Source of the DNA: Letharia columbiana
Taxonomy: Eukaryota; Ascomycota; Lecanoromycetes; Lecanorales; Parmeliaceae
NCBI RefSeq assembly: GCF_014066305.1
Contig: NW_023501151.1
Coordinates: 1-64,000 of the forward strand
Reading direction: 5' to 3'
DNA length: 64,000 nt
The translations under genes and the position numbers were made by a program. This document shows positions 13,291 to 28,450 of this stretch, in pieces (the stretch's first letter is position 1; each line of letters opens with the position of its first letter). The notes under the pieces are model-generated. The model saw nothing but the letters and a program-made list of their open reading frames with translations, searched no databases and was not told where the DNA came from.

Positions 13291-13752
13291 TTAGTATATA
13301 TAATAGAATAAGATAGAGCTAAATTAAAAACTCTTAAATTTATATATATAGCTAATTATAAATTCGGGTTTACTACGCTTTTTAGTTAGATACCACGAAT
13401 AAATAAATTAGCGTTTATAATTATTAAAAATCTTATTCTCTACTTTTAATCCTTTAATAACTTTACTATTTTCTATTAAAATTTTAAGATTTTTTTTTAA
13501 ATTATAGCCCGCGACTTACGCTTTTTAATAATAAAAAGATTTCAAAATTTGATCTTATAATTATTAAAGCGTAAGGAATTCAAATATCGCTTACTAAAGT
13601 TCGCTTACTAAAGTTCGCTCGATAGTCGAATAGCCTTAATCAGATACACATTATTTGATTTTAGAATAACTTTTTTATTTTCGATTAAATTTTTAAGATT
13701 TTTTATTTAAACTATAGATTATAATATAAGCTTTTAGATAAAAAAAGAATTA
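13291..13752 (-). mobile_element. CGAG/CTAA repeat, 5'-truncated copy
   Basis: Minus-strand copy beginning with the complement of CTAA (TTAG at 13291) and matching the family until about 13750, where the match stops before the CGAG terminus. RIP-mutated. Confidence 0.6.
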
Positions 13753-13759
13753 ATTATAT

Positions 13760-16700
13760 ATATATCTTATATATTAATAATCTTAATTTATAATAATAGC
13801 ACTTTAAAGCGCTAGATCTTTATTAGCTCTAAATAAAAATTTCTATTATTATTATATTTAATAAACTTTCTAATATATTTCTTACTTTTATAATATTTTA
13901 TTTAATAATAATAATAATATTATTATTATACTCGTCTATATAATAACTATATTATAATAATTCTTTTTATAAATAATATATAATAGACGTATTTATAGCG
14001 CTTATTAATTTTTTTAATAAATTTTAACTAGTAAATATATTATCATCGATATTAACGCTATAATTCGTATTTATTTATAATATATCTATATTATTTATTA
14101 TCTTCTTACTCTTAATATTTTTAGATTTATATCTATTACGTAGTTTTATATTATTTATAAATATTTTAATATAATTTTAACGATTAAGTTTATTAAAAAC
14201 TATTTAAAAATAAAAAATAAATTAGATAGTAAAGCGGCTTCGCTTATTAAAGTAAAGATTTTTCAAAAGATTTTAAATATTCTTATAGATATCTATAACG
14301 CTATACACTTTTTTATATATATCTATACTTTTTATATATATTTCGTATCTCTTATATTTATATTAAATATATTTTAGATTAATCTTTTATTAATAATAAT
14401 ATCTCTTTCGCGTTTTTAATTAGATTTAAATTTTAAGAATAATAATAATAAGAGTAAGATAAATAGTAGTAGAGATAAAGAGAAAGAGAAGAATAAAGAT
14501 ATAGAAAACGATAATATAGAATTTATCTACGAGAGCGATTTAAAAAATAATTTTAATAATAATAATATTAATAATAATATCTTCGATAGAAACTTTAAGA
14601 GATTTAATTAATCTACTATATTATATATATATATATTTAATATTATTATATCTCTTACTCTAGATAATATCATCTTTTCTTTATTTCTTTTAAAGATTAA
14701 TACTTTTTATTAGTTCTTTTAATATTATTTTTTATTATAATATTTAAGATTTAACTCTCTATAAGTAGATTTTTTATCTTTAAATATTTTTTAAAATTAT
14801 GAATTTTTAAATCCTTTTTCGCTATTCGTACTTTATACTTTTTATATTTATAAACTTTATTTATTAAACTCGTTAATTAAATCCTATAGATTATCTATAA
14901 CTTCTTTCTTAAATTATTTATTATACTTCTTAAAATAATCTTTTTATTAATTAAGATATATTATCTTATCTTTTTTATATATATAAAGTTTATTAAATAT
15001 TCTTCATTATCTTCTTTTAGTTTAGAAATAAAATATTTAGAAATATTTAGATCTTCTAATTACTATTTATATAATTTTAATAATAATATATAAGAAATAG
15101 AGTAAATTTAATAAATAAGTAATAGTTATAGTCGATACGCTTATATTTTAATATACTTTTAAATATAAAACGAAATAATTAGCTTATTAAAAAGCTTTTT
15201 ATTTAATCTTTTTTATTTTAAATTCTTTATAAAAAGTATAATAAAATTGTTACGATTAAATCTTTATAATTTATAATTCTTATTATAAGATTTTAATTAT
15301 ATTTTTTATACGCTTTATTAATATTTTATAAGCTTTTATTAAATTATATTAATTTCTTTAATATATTCTTTCGCTATAAATAATTCTCTTATAATAATAT
15401 TATTCTTAGCGAATAATTTAAGTTCTAAATAATATCTTTAAATAGCGAAAAATAAATTATAATTAATTAATTTAATACTCGCTTTAATAATATATAAATT
15501 TTATAATTAATAGAAGCCTTATTTAATTATCTTATTACTTTAAATAATATATTTTTAAATAATATTTTAAAGTTTTATTTTACTATTTTACTATTTTATT
15601 AATTTATAAATAAAAGATAGTATTTAATTTACGTTTTATTTATAATTAATAATAAATTTCTAAATAAAACGTATTTATAAAGATAGATTCTCGATTTATA
15701 ATAATATCTTCTAATACTTTATATTATAGAATAATTTTTTTTATAAATAACTCTTTTAGTTATATAGTATTAATTATCTTATTAATAGATATAGATCTTA
15801 ATATTTTAATATGTTAATTAATTATTATAAGAATTAAGTTTTAAATACAATATTTATATCTATTAGAAAAAGAATTATAATAAAGTTTATTATAATTTTC
15901 TTTTATAAAGTAATTAGTAAAGAATATATATCTAATTTATTATAAAGATAATATTATTTTATCTTTATACGCTAATAAAAATTATAAAAATTAATATACT
16001 CTTTAATATCTATATAAATATTAGTATAATAATATCTTTTATTTATTAGTTTAAATATATTATTAATATTAAAATACTTAAATATAAAGTTCTTATAATA
16101 ATATTTTAATAGCTTTTCTTAAATTAAGTCTTTTTTAAAAATATATAATCTATTATTATATCTTAATAATCTCTAGCTATTCTAAATCTAATTATTAATA
16201 TTCTATATTCATTTATTTAATACTTTATTAGCTTTACGCTATTTAATAAAAATATTCTCTTATTAAAGTACTTTTATAAGTTTATAAATAGATTTACTAC
16301 TTATATTATATATCGTTTTACTAGTTATTAATACTTCGATAATTAGATATAAAGTAAATTATTAATAATTAATAGTTTTAATAATAAAGTTAAGTCGCTT
16401 ATTAACTACGTTATAAGTATATTAAGTAAATATTTTATTTAAGCTCTCTCTTATTAAAAATTAAAATTCTTTAAATCTTAAAAAATATATTGAATTTAAA
16501 TAAATTCTTTATATTATAATAATTCTTAAATTCTTAAATATCTTTTTTTTATAAATACTTTCTCTTAAAAATTAGTATTTAAAAGACTCTTATTTATATT
16601 TAGACTATTTAATATAATAAGATATTTATTATTAAGATTATATAATTCATATATATAATTTAAGCTATTTTATAAGCTATTTTAATAATAAGTAGAATAA

Positions 16701-17880
16701 ACTTTAAAATACTTTTAATTTTAATAAATTTATATTATAACGAGTAAAGGCCTATAAATTAAATTCATAACCATTTTTTTTAATTAGAGCTGTCGAGTAA
16801 ATTTTAATAAGCGATCTTTAATAAGCGATCTTTGGTAAGCGATATCTGAATTCCTTGCCTTTAAATATCTATAAGACTAAATTTAGAAACTGTTTTTTCG
16901 TCTAAAAGCCCACATTACGTTCTATAATTTAAACAAAAAATTTTAAAATTTTAATAGAAAACAAAAAAGTTATTCTAAAATCAAATAATGTGCATCTGTT
17001 TTTTAATGAGCGATATTTGAATTCCTTACGCTTTAATAATTATAAGATCGAATTTCGAAATTTTTTTATTATTAAAAAGCGTAAACTTTGCGCTATAATT
17101 TCAAAAAAAAATCTTAAATTTTTAATAGAAAATAGTAAAGTTATTAAAAGGTTAAAAGTAGGGAGAGATTTTTGATAATTGCGGACGCTAATTTATTTAC
17201 CCGCGGTGTCTAATCAAAAAGCGTAGACCTAACGAATTGATAATTGGCTGCACATACAAATTCAAGGTTTTCTAGTTCAGCCCTACCTTATTCTTTTATA
17301 TATACTAATATCAAGAGAAGTCTATTAATTAATTTATTTTTATCTTTATAATTAAAGTATCTTAAAAATATATTAATAGAGTTTATCTTATTTAATTTAT
17401 ACGAAATTAAGAATTTATATAAAAAAAAATTATTATCTAACGAACTTATTTATTATTTAAAATTAATTATTCTATAAAGTATTTTAAATTATAATAATTA
17501 ATAAAAATCTTAATAGAATAAAAACTTCTCTTTATATAATAGTATTAATATTTAAATATTATAATAATCGCGAGAAGTTTTTAATCGTATATTTTATAGT
17601 TATATTTTATATTTATAAAATATTTAATTTAATATTTTATTAGAATTTTATTAAGATAAACTTTTAATATTATTAATTTTATATTAATTAAATTATAAGC
17701 GAGTTAAATAGTAGTTTCGCTATAATTTTAATAATAGAATCGCGATTTTTATATCATAGTAATCGACTTACTTCTTTTAATAAAAATATATTTTTATATT
17801 TCTTTTATTTATTCAAAGATTTAGAGATAATCTTTACGCTATCTATATAAATACTATATATTTTAATTATATTAATTTCA
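13760..17880 (-). pseudogene. RIP-ruined Ty3/gypsy pol (copy 2, inverted)
   Basis: Reverse-complement counterpart of 1-4700. Examples: 17745-17830 matches the complement of 340-400, 17470-17560 the complement of about 1490-1620, and 14490-14640 the complement of about 3840-3910. Pol therefore runs right to left with the RT near 17600 and the 3' part near 13760. No frame is intact. A CGAG/CTAA element interrupts it at 16741-17308. Alignment was by eye, so boundaries are approximate. Confidence 0.55.
16741..17308 (+). mobile_element. CGAG/CTAA repeat inserted in gypsy copy 2
   Basis: 568-bp copy, moderately mutated at its 5' half and well preserved at the 3' end. It starts CGAGTAAAGG after A16740 and ends CTAA before T17309. 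The uninterrupted homologous site in gypsy copy 1, near 1740, reads straight through the junction: removing 16741-17308 restores the copy 1 sequence with no duplicated or missing bases. This is one of three empty sites that define the family's insertion behaviour. Confidence 0.8.
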
Positions 17881-17899
17881 TATTCTTTATTTATAATTA

Positions 17900-18488
17900 T
17901 TAATACATATAAAAAAATAAGATAAAATTAAATTTAAAATTCTTAGATTTATATATATAGTTAATTATATATTTAAAGTTATTATAGTTTTTAATTAAAT
18001 TAATTAAATTATTATAAATAAATAAATTAATATCCGTAATTATTAAAATCTTATCTTCTTTTATTAAAAAAATAGATATATATTATTAATATATAGAATA
18101 ACTTTTTTATTTTTTATTAAAATTTTAAATTTTTTTTTTTATAATTTAAAGCGCTATTTTTTTTTGAATTTTTAAATTTCTAAAAATTTAGTCTTATAAT
18201 TATTAAAGCGTAAGAAATTTAAATTTCGCTTATTAAAGTTTACTTAATAATTAAATAATCTTAATTAGATATATATTATTTAATCTAAAATAACTTTTTT
18301 ATTTTCTATTAAAATTTTAAGATTTTTTTTAAATTATAAAATAAAATATAAGCTTTAAAAAAAAATTAAAAATTTAAAAAAATTAAATATCGCTTATTAA
18401 CGTTCTCTTATTAAAGATTATTTATCTACTTACTTTATAGTTCTAATTAAAAAAATAATTATAAATTTAATTTATAAATCTTTACTCG
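17900..18488 (-). mobile_element. CGAG/CTAA repeat, heavily mutated
   Basis: Minus-strand copy running from a mutated complement of CTAA (TTAA) to the complement of CGAGTAAAG at 18480-18488. Very AT-rich; no coding capacity. Confidence 0.6.
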
Positions 18489-21400
18489 TTTTTTTAATTA
18501 TAATTAATATATAAATATATATTTTTTTTTTTAAATTATTTATAAATTATTAAGATATTAGAATTTTAAGTAATTACTTTTCGATATTAAAACGCTAAGT
18601 TCGATTTTTTATATTTATCTTAATTTACTTATTAATTAAAGTTAAAGTTAAGAAATCTTTCTTTTTTAATAATATAGAAAACGTATTTATAGTATTTAAT
18701 ACGCTTTTAACTATTTTATAAATAATAAATAATTAAATAAGTATTATAGTAATATATTAATTTTCTATTTATTTATATAGATTTTAATAAGAGATTATTA
18801 ATTTTAATTAGATTCTATTTAATTATAAAACGCTAGCTTATTATATTTATTCTTTATTATTATTAAAATAAATTTTAATAAAAGTTTATAACTCGCTTTA
18901 ATTATTTAAAAGTACTTTATATTTATAGATTAATAATAAAATAAATACTATTTTTATTATTTTTCTTATTATCATAGAGTCATTAATAAGAATTTCTCTT
19001 TTTTTATTAAATTAATTATATAAAGCTTATAATTATTAATTAAATTAATTAATATATTATTAAAAAAAAAAAATTTAATATAGATATTAATATAATATTT
19101 TTTCTTTTTAATTATAATATTTTATATTATCTAGATAAGATTTATTATTTTTAAATTTATCTTTAAACTTATAATCTTAAAATTATTTATTTTTTAAATC
19201 GAAATCGTTTTATTTTCGCTATAATTATAATTTATTATATTAAAAATATTACTTATTTTTACTAGTCGAAAAGATATAATTTATCTTATAAAATATTTCA
19301 TATTAAGTAATACTATACCGTACCCGAGAATAATATGAATAGAGTCGAATATTATATCATTTTTCTAGTATAAATTCGAGATCTTAGCGATATATTCTAC
19401 GATATAATATATCTATAAGATTATACTATAGTATAATATATATATAGAATATCCCGATTAGAATTTCTATATTTATAGAATAATTCGACTAAGATATATA
19501 GAATATATTTATTCTTCTTTATTAAGAGAGAGGGAATATAAAGAGTAATCTAATATAGCTATTTATCTTTTTATTAATATTAATAATTAGAATAATAATT
19601 AGAACTATAAGCGTCTTTATTCTTCTTCTTAAAATTATAATATAAAAGAATATTCTTAATTTTAAATCTTTAAATATTATAAGAATAAAATTCTATAAAT
19701 ATCTCTATTTATATATTTATCTTAACGCGTTAATCAAGCTTAATAAACTTTATATTTATTCTTTTCTCGGACTCTAACTTACTCTTCTATTCTACTTTAT
19801 CTCGATTCTTCTAAATATCTTAAATCTATCTCTATTTAATTAAACTTATTAACTATTTATAGATAAATTCGCTTTTTAAATTATTTTAAATCTTTTTTTC
19901 GAGATTAGATCTATTATTACTAATTCTCTCTAATTATAAATCTATTAATTATTTCTCTATATATTATAAAGTATTAATAATATATCTTAATAAATTTATA
20001 AATATTAGATTTATCGAAATACTTTTTATAAGTTTATTATTTTCGTTAATATAATTATTATAAATATTAACTAAGTTTTTATATAAAGTATTTTTAACTC
20101 TTTTAATCTAATTCGATATACTAAGATCTTCTTTAAGATTAAATTTAATTTATTTAAGCTCGTTTTTTTAATATTTTATATAAAGAATTATTATTAGAGT
20201 ATAGAATATCGCTAATAAATAATACTTATAAATATTATAATATCTTTTAATTTTTAAGAAATATCGCTTATATATAATAGCTCCCGCGAGAGAATAAAGA
20301 ATATTATAAACTATTTAAGCGATTATAGCGTATTTAAACTTTAATTTCTTTTATTATTTTAAAATTAGAAGATTCGCTAGATTAATAAAAGAAGCTTTAT
20401 AAAGATTAAAAGTAAGATTATAACTAGAATAATAATTAGAAGATTTATTATTCTTCTATATTATTAAAGCTAATTATATTTAATTCTTATTATTTAAATT
20501 CTTAATCTCGGATTTTATTACTTAATTAAGTATATTTTTATTTAATCGACTTATTTACTTAGCTCTTTATAATTAACTATTTATATTAATATTTTAATAA
20601 TTTTAAAATATTCTTTTAAGCGTTTTTTAATAAATCTTTATTTATAATTTCTTTCTAATATTAATCTTTTAATTTAATTTCTTTAATTTTATATTATTAT
20701 AATTTAAATATAAAAGCGTAGCTTATTTATATAAATAGTTTAAATCTAATTAAATTCGATTATAGTAGATAATTAATTTCTTATAAAATATCTTAAGAAT
20801 TTTAAGAAGTTCTTTTTTCTAAGAAATTCTTTTTCTTCTTAATTTTCTAAGCTTTTTATTTATATAATTAAATAGATAATTATTAATATTAAAGATATAG
20901 TAAATTATAATCTTCTTTTCTCTATTTATTAATTTTATAAATTTATAAAAAGATTTAATAAGCTAAATTAAGTATTAAATCTATTAAAAATTAATTAAAA
21001 ATTAATTAAATATTTAGATTATAGTTTTTATTTAGAATTATTTTTTATTATTTAATTTTAAATAAATAGTTAATTTATTTTTTAAGAAGTATATAATATT
21101 AATACGAAGAAGTAAAACGCGAATTAATATCTAATAAATTAAATTTTAGCGAGTCTTAATATTCTAAAAGAGCTTAAAAGAGTGTTTCTAATAATATTAC
21201 TTTTCTTTAAAAAATTAATATTTATCTAATATTAAAATATTTTTATCTTAAAGTCGTTTAGCTTATAATATAAAAAAGATTTTTTACGCTAGTTACTAAT
21301 ATTAATATATATAATAATTTTTCGAATTTTAATATAATTAATAATATAATAACTAGAATAATAATAAGAAATTTTTTTTTTTATTAGAGTTATTAATAGA

Positions 21401-24400
21401 TTAATTATATTTATTTAAACTTAATTCTTATCTTTTTTATTACTCTAACTTCTTTAAAATTCTTTATTTATTAAAATAATCTTAATATTATCTAGAAGTT
21501 CTTTTAAAGTTAGTTAAATAATATATACTATATAGAGAATATATTATAAATAATTTAAAGATTTAAATTCTTTAATATTAAGTAGATTATTTACTATAGA
21601 AATAGAAAGATAAATAATTAAATCTTCGAAGAGTGTGTTATTATTATTAGCGTTATTAATTATAAATCTAAATATATAATTCTAGATCTTATATTCTATA
21701 AGAATTAGATTAATAATACTTATAAGTTTCTAATTAATATATTTATCTTCGATATACTCGAAGCTTATAAAAATCTTATATTATTATTAATTAATATTAA
21801 TAAAAAAGATTAGAATTATTATAAATAATTAATAATTTAGAGCTAAAAAGATTTTAGTATTATCGACTAATAAATTCTTTAATAATCTTATTTCTAGCTC
21901 TATAATCTTTCTTTTTAACTAATTCTTTATAATAAATATTAATTTTAATTATATATTAAAGTCGAGATAGCGTAAAAATCGTAATATCTTAGAATTATTA
22001 ATAATTATAAATAAAATATTAATATTTATAATTTAGCGATAAAATTATTTTAAAAAGTCTTCGCGTATAAGCTTTTAATCTTCTAGTATTATAAGAGAAT
22101 TTTAATATTATCTTTTCTAGAGTAAATAGTAAATTAGATATTCTATTTATTATTCTATTTATTAATAATCTATATCGTCTAGCTTAGAAATATATCTAAT
22201 TTTTATAATTATTAATTAAATTTATTTATTATAAATTACTTAAATTAGATTTCTTAATATATTTCTTAGACTTAATATATATTATTATATCGCTTATTTT
22301 ATAATCTATAAATAGATAAATTAGAATCTTATTATAATAACGATAAATAATATATAGCTCTTCGAAATCGACGAGCGCACATTCGTTAAATTATATTTAT
22401 TTCTAAGATTTTTTAATTTCTAAGTCTTAATAAATAGATTAATAATCGCTATTAGATTTAGATTAATTCTATATAACTTATATTATATTTATTTATTATT
22501 ATATTTATTATTTTTTATTATTAATATTAAAAAGAAAGTAAGATTTATTATTATCTTTATATTAAAATATATTTATTAATATTTTATACTAAGTATCGTT
22601 AATTAAGAAAGTTAGACTTACGCTAAATAAAGGTTTAATTAATATCTTAAGATTACGATATTTAAAGAGAAATTAAAAGAGATATATAAACGAATAAAAT
22701 ATTAGAAATAAAATAAGATTAATATTTAATATATAAATTCTATCTTCTTACTATAATAGAAACTTATATTACTTTAATAATATATCGCTATATTATTTTC
22801 GATATTTTAAATTATAAATTAATTCTTTCTAATTAGCGTTATAATTAATAATTATATATTTAAAAGTATATAATAACGCTAATATAAAACTAATATTTAA
22901 TTTAATTAATTTAAAACTTTAATTAATCTAGCTATTAACGCTTTCTTACTTAATATAATATATTTTTTATCTACTTTAATATTAATATTTATTTATTACT
23001 ATATTATTTTAATTATTAAAATTAAAAATTATATTTATTTAATTAATATTCTAATCGCTAATTATACTAATAAAAATATGTATTAATATCTTAAAACTAT
23101 TAAATTAATTTTATTAGATATTAATATAAAATTAAAATTTAATTTAAGCGTTTTAATAATTTAATTAATTAAATTAATTATTATCTAAATCTTCTATATA
23201 TAAAGATTAAATCTTTTATTATACTAAAATTATTTTTAAGTTTTAAAACCTTTCTTATTAATATAACTCTCTTCTATTTAAGTAATATTATAATATCTTT
23301 TACTTAGATATTAAAATATTAAAGTATTATATTCTTCGCTTTTAATTAAGCGATTTTATCTTTAAATCTATATCTTTAATTTTATAAAAATAATAATTAA
23401 TTTATTATAGGCGAAGACGAAAAAGAAATAATATCTTTTTCTATCTTTATAATAGAAGAAGAGAAGAAAATAAAGAAATTAATTATAAGCTATAAACGGT
23501 TTAATATTTAAAAATAATAAATTAATAAAGTTATAATATTAAAATAAAGAGCTTTTTTTATAATTAATAAATATAAGATTAAATAGAAATTAATTAAATT
23601 AATAAGATTATCTTTAGTAAGTATATCGCGTATATAAAGAATATCGAAATATATGAAATATAGAAGGGGGCGTATATATATAGCTGTAAATATCTAAAAT
23701 ATATTTAAAATATAAAAAGAAGCGTTTATATATAGCTCTATAATATATATTAGTAAAAAAAAAATTAATCTCTTTTTCTAATTAGCTTTCTAATTAATAT
23801 TTAAACTTAATTTATCTTTAAATAATATTTTATTTTAATAAGATTTTAGTTATATAATATTAATTAGTTTAATAACGAATACTTAATATTATTCTTTTCT
23901 AATTTATTCTCTTTTTTTTTAAAAATTCTTTTTATTATTATAGTATTTATATTATAATACACTCGTTTATTATAATATTATCTATATTTAGAGAAAATAA
24001 AATTATTTTCTCTATACTCTATAATTAAATTAGATTAATAATATTATTTTTATAAAGTAAATATATATTTAATAGCGTTATATCTTTTAATATAATAATT
24101 AATTATAATATTAATTATAGTTTATTAATATATAGTATTATTATCTATTAAAGTTATTAACTTAATAATTACGAAAGCTTAAAAAATTCTTAATAATTTA
24201 TTAATTATTAATTTAGGCTTATTTAAACTATCGAAGTAAAATAAAAATAAGACTTCGAGAAGATAAAGATTAGAAGATTATATATAAAGTTTAAAAAATA
24301 TAGCTATAAATAAGAAAGGTGCGTAGTTATATTAATTATATATATGTAAATTAAGTAGTAAATTAATTATAGACGCTAATTATATTATTACTAATTAGAC

Positions 24401-24554
24401 TTTAAAGCTTATATATTAAAAAAAATCTATAAACTATAAAGATTAATAAATTTAATTATTTTTTAGACTATATTCGCTTAAATAATAAAGAAGATTTTAA
24501 TTTATATAGTTTTAAATTCGATTAATTTACTTTAAATTTAAATCTCTATATTAG
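18489..24554. other. AT-rich decayed repeats, no gene seen
   Basis: Six kilobases of RIP-saturated DNA. I read both strands for RT, integrase or transposase motifs and found nothing convincing. A half copy of the fold-back arm lies at 19260-19480. The remainder is probably ancient transposon sequence whose class cannot be told by eye. Confidence 0.4.
19260..19480. repeat. Single arm of fold-back element
   Basis: Begins TACTAGTCGAAAAGATATAA and follows the left arm of the 7001-7815 element for about 220 bp, including the 'gatataatatatctat' box. No matching right arm was found downstream, so this is a truncated or rearranged copy. Confidence 0.55.
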
Positions 24555-24815
24555 ATATACTCTCGCGATTAAATTCGTATAGTAATAATACGCCTTTCTT
24601 ATTAGCGGATATTCTTCTATTTAATAACTTTAATTCTTATAGTTATTACTAATATCGCGATTAAATTCGTATAATAATAATACGTCTTTCTTATTAACGA
24701 ATATTCCTATATTCGACAACTTTAATTTTTATAATTATTATTAATATCGCGACTAAATTTATATAATAATAATACGTCTTTCTTATTAATAAGTATATTA
24801 ATAATTGTAAATAGC
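24555..24815. repeat. 92-bp tandem repeat, about 2.8 units
   Basis: The box TCGCGA(T/C)TAAATT recurs at 24563, 24655 and 24747, an exact 92-bp spacing, with the rest of the unit (including 'tacg(c/t)ctttcttatta') repeating alongside. Units differ mainly by C/T and G/A, as expected for RIP. Non-coding. Confidence 0.7.
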
Positions 24816-27800
24816 TAAAATATAATAGAAAATAGTAGGTAATTTTTAGTAATATTCGATCTTAAATCTATCGCTTCTTTATTTCATTTAAAAGTAAAGA
24901 TATTTATATCTAGAATTTAAAGTAAGTATATTTTAATATATAGTTATTAAATATCTAGATATAAATTTTCTAGCTAAAAGATTAGTTTCTTTAGAGTTAA
25001 CTAGTATAATTATAATAATAATTAAAAGTATAATTATTATATTATATAATATATTTTAATAAATTAAATTCGATAGACTTCGCTAGTATAACGCTAGATA
25101 GATTTTAAGATATTAAAGTTATAAGTAGAAATTCTCTCTTTCTTTCTTTCTTAATATTTTATTATAAATTAAATATTTTCTCTTATTAATATTTTATATT
25201 ATAATTATTTTATCTTATTCGCCTTAATCTAATTTAATAATAATATATTATTAATAATTATTAATCTTAATAGCGATTTTATTATATTATTATTATATAG
25301 AGATAGCGATATTAATCTATATATTTTATTAATCTATTTAAAAGATAATATAAATCTTAATAATCTTCTTAATAATATAAATAATTAGCGAGATAATCGC
25401 CTATTTAATCTTTATATTAAGACTTTAAATCGAAAGAAAATTTTAAAGTCTTCTAATTATAAAAAGATAATCGCGAAAAAAATCGAATAAGATAAGTCTT
25501 TAATTATTCGCGCTTTCGATATAAAGACTATTAAAAAGAGTATTTCGAGGTCTTTATTTATAAAGATTAAAAATTAATATTAAAAATAAGAAAGTAAGTA
25601 TAATAATATAATATTTTATTAAGTAATATATATATATAATTAATAATAATTTAGCTATTATTTTACGGGAGATTAAAAAATATTAAAAATTAACTAATTT
25701 ACTTTTTTTAAAAAGATCTTTCGTCTATATAATATAAAAGATTATTAATACGATATTACTATCTTATTATACTATACGAATTTAGACTTCTATATTAAAT
25801 ATATTATAGAAAGCTATCGAAATAACTCTAATATTAGAATTTTATTATATATTAACTTTTTATTAAGTTATTATTTTATTAATAAATTATATAATTAGTA
25901 ATCTCTACGCTATTTATAATAAAAAAGTTATATTAATAATTAAAGATATAAAGTTTATATAGATAATATATTAATATATAATAAAAGAAAGTATATAAAA
26001 AATAAGAATAAGATAATTAAAAGTATTTTATTTAGATAGAAGAGAATTTAAATACTCGATATAGAATAGAATTCTAATTATCTTTCTAATTATTGAAAAA
26101 TATATAAATTTATTATTCTAATAATAATCTCTTTATATTTTCTTTATTAGCGAGAATTTCTTATCTAAAGAGATATATAGCTAATAATTTTAATATAGAA
26201 AATAAAATCTCGAATTTTTAAACTTTAAAGTATTATAAGTTAAATAATAATTATAAATAATTTTAATATAAACTAGATTAGAAGTAAGAATTTAAATATA
26301 ATTTATATTATTAATAAGAAGATTATTAAAAAAGAGATAGTACTTAGCGTTAATCTATATTTTCGAGTATATAAATAGAATATAATCGAATTATAAAACG
26401 CGCTTATAAATTAAATAAAAATTCGAATAACTTATAAATATAGATTTTTTCTATAAAAGCTTATTAAGATAGTTTATAAGAGTATAGAATCTCTATTATT
26501 TCTATATTCTTATATTATTAATAGCTTTATCTATAAAGATATTTAATAAAATAAAAATATTAATTCGATTAAAGACTTAATTAATAAATATTTTTTTCTA
26601 ATTTATAAAAGTACGCTTAAAACTTAACTAGACGTCGGGAATTAGAAATTTATACTTAATTATTATAAAGTATTATTTTAGCTCTACGCGAAGTTTAAAA
26701 TTCGAGATTTAGATTATAGAATTAATTATATTTATTACGCGTATAAGATAAGAGAGAAGTATTAACGATAAGTAAGTAAAGGGATACTTAGAGCGTAATA
26801 GTAATTACTTTAATAAAGAGTTTTAAGTAATAATATTAATTGCGTATATATACCGGGAGTAAAAAATAAGATCTCGAATTTTTAAACTTTAAAGTATTAT
26901 AAGTTAAATAATAATTATAAATAAATTTAATATAAATTAAATTAGAAGTAAGAATTTAATATAATAATAAAAGTTTAAGATATTATTTATAAGATTAAAG
27001 AAGAAAAAATTAAGAAAGAAAGAAAGAAAGATAAATATAAATTTAATAGAAATATTAAAGCTAATAAGAAGAAAGATTTAAAAAAAATAAAATATATACT
27101 TAACGAATATAGATATCTAAGATATAAATCTTAATCGAGAAGAAAGTAGATTATATCTAAATATTCGAATAGAATAATAAATATTAATATTTAATTTTAG
27201 TTATAAATTTATTTCTAATTATAGTCTTAGCTATATATAAATCTAAGAGAGCTTATAAATAAGCGACTAATTTAAAAATAATTTAATAAGAAGATTAATA
27301 TATCTCGCGCGCGGATATATATATATTTATAAATATTTAAAAAGATTATAAGCTCGATAACTTAAATATAGATAATAATTAATTATAATTATTTATAAAC
27401 TAATATAGTCGATAGATAATACTTAATTTATATAAAAGCGAATTAAAAGCGTAGTTAAAGCGTTAAGATCGCTTAATAGAGTTTAATAACTCTATAAATA
27501 CGTTAATAATAGAAATTATATATCTATATAGCGAGATTTAATAACGCTAAAGCTAATATATTATATAGAGTCTTTTATAAATTAAGAATAAGCTAAGTAA
27601 TTAGATTACTTCTTTAATTAAGAGAGAGATAGACGATAGTATTAAGAGATAAACGATATTATTTAATAGATATAAGTTACTATTACTACTTATTTATTAA
27701 TTTTATTAACTAGTATTAAAAAGATAATATTAAATATATATATATAAGTTTTAATATATAATTAAATATAAATCGTAATTATCTATTATAGATATAGATA

Positions 27801-28004
27801 TCTATTACTATCTATTTATCGATTTTACTTACTAGTATTAATAATAAAGTTTTAAGTTTATATATAAAATATAAAGTATAATAAAATATAATCTTCTTCT
27901 ATCTAGTATAAAAATAAAAACTTTATATAAACTATTAATATATTTAACTAAGATATCTAGTATTAATATATTTATACTAAACTAATACTTAATAAAAAAG
28001 AGAG
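24816..28004. other. AT-rich decayed sequence, no gene seen
   Basis: No open frames. A block of about 80 bp starting 'ctcgaatttttaaac' near 26210 recurs in direct orientation near 26875, suggesting duplicated segments of an old element. Nothing else is recognisable. Confidence 0.4.
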
Positions 28005-28450
28005 TTAATATTCTTTAAATATATCTTTAATTAAAATAGCGAAGTTAATAGACGCGAAGAGAAAATAATTAATAAAGTTTAGTAATAGAATAATAGCGAA
28101 GAGTTAAAAATAACGTTAACGCTTTTTAAATATATTTTTAATTAAAATAATAAAGTTAATAAACGCGAAGAGGAAATAATTAATAGAGTTTAATAATAAG
28201 ATAATAACGAAGAATTAAAAGTAACGTTAACGCTTTTTAAATATATTTTTAATCGAAATAGCGAAGTTAATAAATATAAAGAGAAAATAGCTAATAAAAT
28301 CTAGCGATAAAATAATAAAGAAAGATTAAAAGTAATATTAACGCTCTTTAAATATATCTTTAATTAAAATAGCGAAGTTGATAAATATAAAGAGGAAGTA
28401 GTTAATAAAGTTTAGCGATAAGATAATAGCGAAGAGTTAAAAGTAATATA
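28005..28450. repeat. Tandem repeat of about 110 bp, four units
   Basis: Four consecutive, imperfect units each containing 'tttaaatatat(t/c)ttTaat', 'agcgaagtt' and 'gagttaaaagtaa' boxes, starting near 28008, 28116, 28226 and 28340. A fifth unit stands alone near 30865 at the start of a larger direct repeat, so the array belongs to that repeat's left edge. Confidence 0.6.
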
